Assembly (NCBI GenBank): GCA_016710465.1
Contig: JADJVS010000015.1
Location: 248,001-312,000, forward strand
Length of the DNA: 64,000 nt
Direction: 5' to 3'
Source of the DNA: Sulfuritalea sp.
Lineage (GTDB): Bacteria; Pseudomonadota; Gammaproteobacteria; Burkholderiales; Rhodocyclaceae
Both the position numbers and the translations under genes were made by a program. Below are positions 55,290-62,111 of the stretch, in pieces (positions within the stretch are counted from its first letter, which is position 1; every line of letters starts with the position of its first letter). The notes under the pieces were generated by a model that did not search any database, had not been told where the DNA came from, and worked only from the letters and a program-made list of their open reading frames with translations.

Positions 55290-55690
55290 CGCCGCCGAGC
55301 CAGGCAGTCGAGCACCGTACTCAACGTGATCGGATTCACTCCGCCATGCAGTCGCAGTGTGACGTCGTCGATCACGAGCTCGATCACCGGTTCGCTTTGC
55401 CTCGCGGACAGTTGCCGTTCGGTCACGGCGGGCGTGACGACGGGAATCAAGGTCACCGGTGCGGTGACCACGCCATTCCCCGGAACGCCAAAGTAGCCGG
55501 CGCGATACTGGCGCCGCCACTTGAACACCATGTTGGTGTTGATGCCGTGCTTGGCGGCGAGTTTCGATACGGACACGTTCGGCGCACAGGCCAGTGCCGC
55601 CAACTTCCGTTTGAAATCGATCGGGTAATTCGGGCGGCCTTTGCGGCTCGTCCTTGCAATGCTGTCTGTCGCCAAGATGGTTCCCGCCAC
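55286..55690 (-). CDS. tnpA: IS66 accessory protein TnpA
   Basis: 134 residues with a helix-turn-helix (VSKLAAKHGINTNMVFKWRR), intact. Its stop overlaps the tnpB start, as is normal in IS66 operons. Confidence 0.88.
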   Translation of the reverse strand: MAGTILATDSIARTSRKGRPNYPIDFKRKLAALACAPNVSVSKLAAKHGINTNMVFKWRRQYRAGYFGVPGNGVVTAPVTLIPVVTPAVTERQLSARQSEPVIELVIDDVTLRLHGGVNPITLSTVLDCLARRR

Positions 55691-56666
55691 TTGAATGGTG
55701 GGAGCGACTTTGACCTACGTTACCTACCCTGGGAAGACGGCCTTGGGAAGACGCTTACGGTGATCCGTCCCAGGCGGGTTGTCCCGCCGCTGCTGTACTG
55801 CCCCGGCGTGAGCCCGATCCAGGCCGCCACCTGGCGCCCGTTCTTGAAGTCGTGGCCGCCGCCGATGCTGGCCAGGAGGGCGCTGGCGGTGTTGGGGCCG
55901 ATCCCCGGCAGATCCATCAGCCGCCGGCTACGCGCATCCTCGCGGGCCGCGTCGCGAATGATCCGGTCGTACTCGGCAATCCGGACGTCCAGGCTGTCGG
56001 CGTGGGCCAGGAGGTCGCCGACGCAGCGATTCAGGTAACCCGGCAGATCCTCCAGGTGGTCCATGAGCGCCCGGCGCAGGGCGGTGATCTTCTGCGGGCA
56101 GACGATGCCGACTTCCGCGATCAGGCCGCGCAGCCGGTTGTAGGTGGCCGTCCGCTCCTCGACGAAGCCGGTGCGGGTGCGGTGCAGCGCCAGGATGATC
56201 TGCTGGTGTTCTTCCTTGACCGGGACGAAGCGCATCTGCGGCCGGGTGACGGCTTCGCAGATGGCGGCGGCGTCCGCCGCGTCGTTCTTGCCGCGCTTGC
56301 CGGACAGGCGGTAGGGGATGACGAACTTGGGCGCCATCAGCCGGACGGTGTGGCCGTGCTGGCGGAACAGCCGCGCCCAGTGGTGCGCGCCGGAGCAGGC
56401 TTCCATGCCGATCAGGCAGGGCGGCAACTGGGCGATCAGCGGCAGCAGATGCTCGCGTGATACCTTCGGCTTGACCAGCGCCGGCTTGCCGTTATCATCA
56501 ACGCCATGCACGGCAAAGACGTTCTTGGCCAGATCGATTCCTACTGTGATAATGCTCATGGACTTCCCCTTTCGTGGTTTTGATGTGATCGCGAAATCTC
56601 ATCTTGGCACTTGTTGCCGCTCGCGGCTTCCGCCGCCGCCTCGGGACGGGGAAGTCCCTTTCATTC

Positions 56667-56673
56667 GTTGGGC
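56667..56673 (+). other. Right end of attC 12 and left end of the last cassette
   Basis: GTTGGGC directly after the IS110-type element. It completes the attC whose left part ends at 50829. Confidence 0.8.
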
Positions 56674-56679
56674 ATCTGA

Positions 56680-57102
56680 ATGAACGTACCGTGCGCTCGC
56701 CTACTTATTGCGCTGTTCTGCGTATCGCCGCCCACACACGCCGATGTCGCTTGTACCGATAGTTCTGCCCTGAATGCGGCAGTTGCGTCCGGTTACGTGC
56801 CGGATAGCCAAGCACTGATCGCATGCAAAGCCATGCCGACAAATCCAAAGCAAATCATCGTTGCCTTTGTCCGAGAGGTTGGTAACCATACGTACACCAT
56901 GACGGTACTGGTAGCGATGAAGGATGACGGGAAAATCATGCACAGGTTTGTTGATGAAGACCCATCCTTTGGTCCCAACGGAGACGCCGCGGGTCTGGAG
57001 GTAGACACCGCCCGATATTTGCTTGCTCCAAGCAAGCGAGCCTTTGGCGTTAGAGTGACGCACAGCCTGAACCCATGGGACGCAGGCGTTCCTGACCCTT
57101 GA
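56680..57102 (+). CDS. Secreted protein of the last cassette
   Basis: 140 residues starting 13 bases into the cassette, as is usual for cassette genes. A signal peptide (about 1-21, LLIALFCVSPPTHA) precedes a mature protein with cysteines in VACTDS and IACKAM. Beta-rich, no family recognised; probably periplasmic. No attC follows within the 25 bp to the next gene, so the cassette end seems lost. Confidence 0.7.
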   Translation: MNVPCARLLIALFCVSPPTHADVACTDSSALNAAVASGYVPDSQALIACKAMPTNPKQIIVAFVREVGNHTYTMTVLVAMKDDGKIMHRFVDEDPSFGPNGDAAGLEVDTARYLLAPSKRAFGVRVTHSLNPWDAGVPDP

Positions 57103-57126
57103 GGCCAGTGCCGAAGAAGGCGGAAC

Positions 57127-57447
57127 TTAGCTCCGGTCGTTCTCGCTGCGAGTAATGTACACCTGTAACGGCAAGACCAAGCCGTTGTCCCTGTCGGCCA
57201 TATACCGGGCGTACTGCTCCGGTGTCAGCTTGGCTAACTGCTCGCCCTTCGCCCGCAACGCCGCCTCGATCTGATCCACTGCGCCCTGCATCGGGTCGGG
57301 ACTCGGATCGGCTTTGGGCGTTCGCGGGTAGGACGGCTCGGGCAGCAAGGGCGCTCCGGATGTATCCGTTCGCCTCGGCACGAAGCTGACGAACCCACGC
57401 TTGATCGGGTGATCGTCCGGCAGTTTGTCCCTGTAAGTTAATGTCAT
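57127..57447 (-). CDS. Hypothetical mobile-element protein preceded by a radC-type leader
   Basis: 106 residues, basic N-terminus (MTLTYRDKLPDDHPIKRGFV), proline-rich centre and a short helical segment (LTPEQYARYMADRDNG). No family recognised. A leader nearly identical in layout to that of radC precedes it, suggesting common regulation. Confidence 0.65.
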   Translation of the reverse strand: MTLTYRDKLPDDHPIKRGFVSFVPRRTDTSGAPLLPEPSYPRTPKADPSPDPMQGAVDQIEAALRAKGEQLAKLTPEQYARYMADRDNGLVLPLQVYITRSENDRS

Positions 57448-57459
57448 GACTGTTCTCCG

Positions 57460-57540
57460 CTTTAGCAGCTATGCCGAAATGGCCGGGGCCGCAATTTGGA
57501 TTAAATCCCCCGGACCCGTGAGGTGGGTCATGCCGTCAAA
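57460..57540 (-). ncRNA. radC-like RNA motif, copy 1 (leader of the 57127-57447 gene)
   Basis: Read on the minus strand it shows a GACCC-ACCTCAC-GGGTC hairpin followed by CCGGGG...CCCCGG. The same two stems occur in copy 2 with compensatory base changes. The radC RNA motif is known from leaders of radC and other mobile-element genes. Confidence 0.6.
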
Positions 57541-57597
57541 TCAGACCTTCGACTCGACGCTAACCGAGCAAACTGCTCGGGCGGCCGTGGGTCGTCT

Positions 57598-57897
57598 TTA
57601 CGTCGCGATCCTCTCGATCCAGTAGATGGCTCGGCCGACCAGCGAATCGTCGTCGAGGCATTCAAAGTTCCACTTGCCAGAATAGGGATTGAGGCTGGTG
57701 CCACACGGGGCGGCGAGCGGCACCACATCGAAGCGAGTCCTGATCGCACCATCGCAGGGGCTGATCCGGAGCGTGCCTAGCTTCGTTGGTAGTTGGTACT
57801 GGTAGCAGAGGTGCTCCGCACGGCGCTGTAGGCTAGGCAGGCGGGTCTTGAGGGCGCCCTCAATGCGCGCGGCCTTGACTGGTTTTGGTTTGCGCAT
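57598..57897 (-). CDS. Hypothetical protein downstream of radC
   Basis: 99 residues from ATG 57897, preceded by GGAGGTG. Basic N-terminus (MRKPKPVKAARIEG) and a C-terminal half with KWNFECLDDDSLVGRAIYWIER. No family recognised. It lies 10 bp after radC and is probably cotranscribed. Confidence 0.65.
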   Translation of the reverse strand: MRKPKPVKAARIEGALKTRLPSLQRRAEHLCYQYQLPTKLGTLRISPCDGAIRTRFDVVPLAAPCGTSLNPYSGKWNFECLDDDSLVGRAIYWIERIAT

Positions 57898-57907
57898 GAT
57901 CACCTCC

Positions 57908-58360
57908 TCAGATCAGGCCGCGCTCGGCGAAGGACATCGCCGCGCCTGCCGTCACCACAAAGTGATCAACCACGCGCACATCAACCAGCGCCAGCGCCGT
58001 CTTGAGTGTGCCTGTGAGCAACTCGTCGGCACGGGAGGGCTCCGCGCTACCGCTGGGATGATTGTGATACAGGACCGCCGCGTCGGCATTGCGCGCCAGC
58101 GCCGTCTTGACCACTTCGCGTGGATACACCGAAGCCTGTGTCAAGGTGCCTCTGAACAACTCCTCGGTCTCGATCAGCCGGTTCTGGGCATCAAGCCACA
58201 GCACGCCGAACACTTCATGCTCCATCCCCCCGACACGCAGGCGCAGGTAGTCGGTCACAGCGCCCGGTGAGGCGAGGGAAATGGAGTTGCAGTGGGCACG
58301 CTCCTCAAGGATCGCCATGGCGCGTGCGATCACATCGAGTTCCTTCTTGTTGAAGTTCAT
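57908..58360 (-). CDS. radC: RadC-family JAB-domain protein
   Basis: 150 residues. The JAMM metal motif is complete: an upstream glutamate (MEHEVFGVLWLDAQN) and HNHPSGSAEPSRAD. It lacks the helix-hairpin-helix region of chromosomal RadC, as do the short forms on plasmids, phages and integrative elements. Together with its neighbours it suggests a remnant of such an element beside tRNA-Val. Confidence 0.9.
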   Translation of the reverse strand: MNFNKKELDVIARAMAILEERAHCNSISLASPGAVTDYLRLRVGGMEHEVFGVLWLDAQNRLIETEELFRGTLTQASVYPREVVKTALARNADAAVLYHNHPSGSAEPSRADELLTGTLKTALALVDVRVVDHFVVTAGAAMSFAERGLI

Positions 58361-58373
58361 GGTGCTTCTCCCT

Positions 58374-58452
58374 GTTTAGCGAATTTGCCAAGTGGCGAGG
58401 ACCGCAATTCGGTGTAAATCTCCTCGGCCCGTAAGGTGGGCCACGCCGGAAA
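58374..58452 (-). ncRNA. radC-like RNA motif, copy 2 (leader of radC)
   Basis: On the minus strand: GGCCC-ACCTTAC-GGGCC hairpin, then CGAGGA...TCCTCG, ending shortly before the radC start. It aligns with copy 1 over about 80 bases with one gap. The remaining stretch 58453-58702 holds no gene or element I recognise. Confidence 0.7.
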
Positions 58453-58702
58453 ACAAAAACCCGTTCAGGCTTGCGCACTAGAACGGGTTGGGTGACGTCC
58501 GCTTTAGCTGAATTTATAACGCGCCCGCAAGTTGAAACTTAAATCGGCGCAGAAATCATGCTACTCGGATGGTGCATGATGTCAACATTTTGATGGCCGG
58601 TGCACCTCTTGCAAAATCCACTCTTGTCGATTCCCGAAAAACAAATAGTGTAGGGGCCTCGAATCAGTGTAAAAAACGTCTACATATGGAGGGCTTTGAC
58701 GT

Positions 58703-58726
58703 AAAAAAAACCGCCGATCGGCGGTC
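58703..58726 (-). terminator. Terminator of tRNA-Val
   Basis: Palindrome ACCGCCGATCGGCGGT followed, on the minus strand, by eight T. It lies about 40 bp beyond the tRNA 3' end. Confidence 0.88.
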
Positions 58727-58763
58727 TTGGCAGGCTCGAAATCCTTGTGCTGCAAGGGTCTTT

Positions 58764-58838
58764 TGGTGGGCGGTACTGGGATCGAACCAGTGGCTTCCAC
58801 CGTGTGAAGGTGGCACTCTACCGCTGAGTTAACCGCCC
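58764..58838 (-). tRNA. tRNA-Val(CAC)
   Basis: 75 nt including the encoded CCA. Acceptor GGGCGGT/ACCGCCC, D-loop AGCGGTAGA, anticodon stem CCACC-TTCACAC-GGTGG giving anticodon CAC (codon GTG), and TTCGATCCC in the T arm. Its 3' end faces the accessory block, the usual orientation for an integration target. Confidence 0.96.
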
Positions 58839-58936
58839 GCGAAAGAGGCGCGAATTTAACCACAAAGGCCCTCTGGCGGTCAATTGGGGCGCGGCAGTGG
58901 AATAAAATCGATCCTTTCTCCATGCCACGCCTCGCC

Positions 58937-60334
58937 ATGAACATCCGTACCCGCTTCGCCCCCAGTCCCACTGGCTTCCTGCATATCGGCGGCGCGCGCA
59001 CGGCCCTGTTTTCCTGGGCCTTTGCACGGCGCCATGGCGGCAGCTTCATCCTGCGCATTGAGGACACGGATGTCGCGCGTTCCACGCCGGAGGCGGTGCA
59101 GGCGATCCTCGATGGCATGCAATGGCTGGGACTGGCGCACGACGAGGGCCCCTTCTACCAGATGCAACGCATGGCCCGCTACAAGGAGGTCATTGCCGGG
59201 ATGCTGGAAGCCGGCACCGCCTATCACTGCCACACGTCAAGGGAAGAACTCGACGCGCTGCGCGCCGAGCAGGAAGCGCGCAAGGAAAAGCCGCGTTACG
59301 ACGGGCGCTGGCGTCCCGAGCCGGGAAAGGCGCTGCCTGCCGCCCCGGCAGGCGTGCCGCCGGTGGTTCGTTTTCGCAATCCGCTGGATGGCGTGGTGGC
59401 CTGGGATGACCTGGTCAAGGGCCGCATCGAGTTCGCCAACGCCGAGCTCGACGACTTCGTCATCGCCCGCGCCGACGGCACGCCGACCTACAACTTCTGC
59501 GTGGTGGTCGACGATCATGACATGAAGATCACCCACGTCATCCGCGGCGACGATCATGTGAACAACACGCCAAGGCAGATCAACCTGTTGCGGGCGCTGG
59601 GCGCGCCGGTACCCGAATACGCGCACCTGTCGATGATCCTGGGCGACGACGGGCAGAAGCTTTCCAAACGCCACGGCGCCGTGTCGGTGATGCAGTACGA
59701 CGACGAAGGCTATTTGCCGGAAGCGGTGTTGAACTATCTGGCGCGCCTGGGCTGGTCGCATGGCGACGACGAGGTGTTCGGCATGGAGCAGTTCGTGCAG
59801 TGGTTCGATCTCGACCACATCACGGCATCGGCCGCGCAGTTCAATACCGAGAAGCTCAACTGGCTGAATGCCCATTACCTGAAGCAGGCGGATCCGCGGC
59901 GCCTCGCGGCCGAGGCGGGGCGGCGGCTGGCGCGGCAGGGCGTGACACTCGGGGATGGCCCGGATGCTTCGCGGGTTGCCGCGCTGTACCGCGACCGCGT
60001 GGGGAATCTCAACGAACTGGCGGACGCCATGCATCCTTATTTCTCTCCGCCGAAACCGTCCGCGGAGCTGGCCGCCCAGCATCTGACCGAGCCGGCGCTG
60101 AAGGGGCTTGCCGCGCTCAAGGCGCGCTTCGAGCACTGTGCCTGGCTGGCCGCGGAGCTTGGCCAGGCGGTGAAGCAGACAGCGGCCGAGGCCGGCCTGA
60201 AGATGCCGCAACTGGCGATTCCGCTGCGCGTGGCGCTGCTCGGCCTGCCGCAGTCACCCTCGATCGACGCGGTGCTCGAAGTTATGGGGCGTGAACGGGT
60301 GCTGTCGCGCCTGGATCGGGTCTTGGGTGCTTGA
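58937..60334 (+). CDS. gltX: Glutamyl-tRNA synthetase
   Basis: 465 residues from ATG 58937 (MNIRTRFAPSPTG); an ATG at 58922 would add five residues not found in relatives. Class I signatures: HIGH as LHIGG, KMSKS as KLSKRHG near 241. It charges tRNA-Glu for translation and tetrapyrrole synthesis. Upstream, the tRNA gene is divergent. Confidence 0.95.
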   Translation: MNIRTRFAPSPTGFLHIGGARTALFSWAFARRHGGSFILRIEDTDVARSTPEAVQAILDGMQWLGLAHDEGPFYQMQRMARYKEVIAGMLEAGTAYHCHTSREELDALRAEQEARKEKPRYDGRWRPEPGKALPAAPAGVPPVVRFRNPLDGVVAWDDLVKGRIEFANAELDDFVIARADGTPTYNFCVVVDDHDMKITHVIRGDDHVNNTPRQINLLRALGAPVPEYAHLSMILGDDGQKLSKRHGAVSVMQYDDEGYLPEAVLNYLARLGWSHGDDEVFGMEQFVQWFDLDHITASAAQFNTEKLNWLNAHYLKQADPRRLAAEAGRRLARQGVTLGDGPDASRVAALYRDRVGNLNELADAMHPYFSPPKPSAELAAQHLTEPALKGLAALKARFEHCAWLAAELGQAVKQTAAEAGLKMPQLAIPLRVALLGLPQSPSIDAVLEVMGRERVLSRLDRVLGA

Positions 60335-60385
60335 CGTGGCGTTGGTGGGCCGGGTCATTGCGTGATTCTTCCGGGATGGCTCGGC

Positions 60386-61303
60386 ATGCGCCTGCCTAGG
60401 GTGCTGCTTGGCGCGCTGCTGATTGCCGGCTGCGCCGGCTCGCCCGAGGTTCGTCGCCAGTTGCAGGCGCCGCCGGGCCTGCAGGGGTTCAGCGCGGTGT
60501 ATTCCGAGTTTGATCTGCAACTGCAACTGGTGACCGCGGAAAATGCACCGGTTTGCCAGGAGTCCGAATGCGTCGCGGATCGCGCCTTCGACCAGCGTGT
60601 CCTGGCCATCGGCCGCCGCCTCGCCGACGCGGCGTTTCGTCAGCATGCGGATCTCCATCTGCGCTTCCCGCGTTTTGAATTCGTGGTCGCCGACAAGCGC
60701 GATCCGGGAGCGGCGTCGAGCTCCGCCGGAACGGTGGTGCTCTATCGCGGGGTGCGCGTTCTGGACCTCGACGACGGGGCGCTCGCCTTCATTCTGGCCC
60801 GCGAAATGAGCCACATCATCGACGGCCACCATGACGAGAATGTCACGACCAGCATCCTGGTCGGCGTCGCCGCGCAGATACTGTTTCCGGTACTCAATTT
60901 GCCGGCGCTGATCTCCGGAAGCGCGGCAACGACCGCCGCCGCGACCTCGGCGGCTACCGCCACGGTGACGACGACCGCCGTGGCCTCTGCGGCATCGTTC
61001 GCCGGTTCGCGTGCCTTGCGCGCGAGCTTCCGTCCGCAGCAGGTGATCGAGGCCGAACTGATCGCCATGGACCTGTTGGCCGCCGCCGGCTGGGATGGGC
61101 GCGAGGTGGCCGAACATCTGCAGTCGATCCCGCCGCCGCTGCCCGATGGCCCGGGGTGGACCGTGGAATTGCACGAGTCGGCGCGGCGAATCGCCAGCCT
61201 GATGCAAGGCCCCCCGATGTTCGACCTGATAAAAACGCCGCGTCAGATCGTGCCCATATCGGTGGCGGACCTGCCGCCGCCGCTGATCAGTGTGCCGTAC
61301 TGA
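60386..61303 (+). CDS. M48-like lipoprotein with altered HExxH motif
   Basis: 305 residues from ATG 60386 (a GTG at 60362 is possible). Lipobox LLIAGC marks a lipoprotein. The region LAFILAREMSHIIDGHHDEN corresponds to the M48 zinc helix, but the first histidine of HExxH is arginine (REMSH). An Ala/Thr-rich hydrophobic stretch (about 155-210) follows, and EAELIAMDLLAAAGWD supplies the usual third-ligand region. Protease activity is therefore doubtful; a chaperone-like or non-catalytic role is possible. Confidence 0.78.
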   Translation: MRLPRVLLGALLIAGCAGSPEVRRQLQAPPGLQGFSAVYSEFDLQLQLVTAENAPVCQESECVADRAFDQRVLAIGRRLADAAFRQHADLHLRFPRFEFVVADKRDPGAASSSAGTVVLYRGVRVLDLDDGALAFILAREMSHIIDGHHDENVTTSILVGVAAQILFPVLNLPALISGSAATTAAATSAATATVTTTAVASAASFAGSRALRASFRPQQVIEAELIAMDLLAAAGWDGREVAEHLQSIPPPLPDGPGWTVELHESARRIASLMQGPPMFDLIKTPRQIVPISVADLPPPLISVPY

Positions 61304-62025
61304 AGCTTCACGCGGTCGCCGGTTTGCCATGCCGGTGGCGTCTCGCTGCTGAAGGTACGGGTGCTGCCATCCTCGAAGCGCACGATCACGTCATAGCGCT
61401 TGGCTTCCTTGATCGACTTTTCGATATGGTTGCCGGCGTAGGCGCCGCCCAGCGCGCCGAGGACCGTGGCGATGTCGCGCGTGGCGCCGCGCCCCCACTG
61501 GTTGCCGATGTAGCCACCGATCACTCCGCCGGCGACGGCGCCGGTGGCGCCGCCCTTGGCTTCGATCGGCACCGTGCGCACGGCTTCGACCACGCCGCAT
61601 TCACGGCAGATCGGCGCCTGCGCCAGGGTGATCGGCGGTGGCGTGTTCACCACGGGAGTCGGCGCTGGATACACGGCGATCGACGGCGCGGCGCCGGCCT
61701 CGACAGGACGGCTGGCGGCGGGTGACGCGACGCGGCGAACGGCCGGCGTTGCTGAATCCGCCTGTTTGGCTGCGGCAACCTTGGGCTTTTCCTGGGGCAG
61801 GGTGACGGTCTGCTGGATCGCGATTGGCGGCATTGTCGTCTGGCTTGCGGCGGCAAGCGGACGCTCGGCCGTGCCGGGATTCGTCGGGCCGGGCAGCCAG
61901 CCGGCCAGGTAGGCGACGCCGGTCAGGCTGAGTACGGTGACCGAGGCCGCCGCGGCCAGCACCAGCGGGTGGGCGGCCGTCGATGTCACGGTGGCGGTGG
62001 TGGCAAGAGGGTGTGTGGCTTCCAT
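61243..62025 (-). CDS. Glycine-zipper 2TM domain protein (SlyB-like)
   Basis: 260 residues from ATG 62025 with AGGAG upstream. One membrane helix (about 22-42, VLAAAASVTVLSLTGVAYL), a Pro/Ala-rich linker, then the glycine-zipper GGATGAVAGGVIGGYIGNQW and GALGGAYAGNHIEK (about 155-200). These proteins sit in the envelope. The 3' end overlaps the M48-like gene by 61 bp in the opposite direction. Confidence 0.82.
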   Translation of the reverse strand: MEATHPLATTATVTSTAAHPLVLAAAASVTVLSLTGVAYLAGWLPGPTNPGTAERPLAAASQTTMPPIAIQQTVTLPQEKPKVAAAKQADSATPAVRRVASPAASRPVEAGAAPSIAVYPAPTPVVNTPPPITLAQAPICRECGVVEAVRTVPIEAKGGATGAVAGGVIGGYIGNQWGRGATRDIATVLGALGGAYAGNHIEKSIKEAKRYDVIVRFEDGSTRTFSSETPPAWQTGDRVKLQYGTLISGGGRSATDMGTI

Positions 62026-62111
62026 GATGTGCTCCTGTGGTGTAAGACGCATGAGCACAGTAACGTTTCACGCGGCCGACGCGGGACAGGCGCAATCAAC
62101 TGTTACATCTG

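Larger units (their letters stand above)
51607..55758 (-). mobile_element. IS66-family element with passenger gene and nested IS630
   Basis: 4152 bp. Terminal repeats begin GTAAGCGTC at both ends (read inward). The flanking 8-bp target duplication GGTGATCC is perfect (51599-51606 and 55759-55766), the expected size for IS66. Contents on the minus strand: tnpA, tnpB, tnpC, then a pRiA4b ORF-3-like gene interrupted by IS630. Confidence 0.93.
51374..56559 (-). pseudogene. IS110-family transposase split by IS66
   Basis: The N-terminal part, 56559 to 55759, has the RuvC-like DEDD core (GIDLAKNVFAVHG, MEACSGAHHW, KNDAADAAAICEA) and the C-terminal start GQYSSGGTTRLGRIT. The C-terminal part, 51606 to 51374, continues TKAGDRYLRSLLVMGAKAIL to the stop at 51374. 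Removing 51607-55766 (IS66 plus one target copy) restores one frame, so it was functional before the insertion. Confidence 0.92.
50830..56666 (-). mobile_element. IS110/IS1111-type element inserted in an attC, carrying nested elements
   Basis: The limits are set by the split attC. Sub-terminal inverted repeats AAGGGCTTCCCC (left) and GGGGAAGTCCCTT (right) lie a few bases inside the ends, as in the IS1111 group, and there is no target duplication. Without IS66 and a 198-bp duplication it would be about 1.48 kb. A long non-coding stretch follows the transposase stop (50830-51373), where IS1111-group elements encode their guide RNA. Confidence 0.8.

Noticed and set aside
37144..58838. Whole accessory block as one genomic island integrated at tRNA-Val
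   Set aside because: I found no second copy of the tRNA 3' end at the left border and no full-length phage-type integrase; an IntI would not do this. Only the small radC region near the tRNA is suggestive.
58582..59118. Minus-strand open frame covering the tRNA gene
   Set aside because: It reads through the tRNA and the gltX start; no gene signature.
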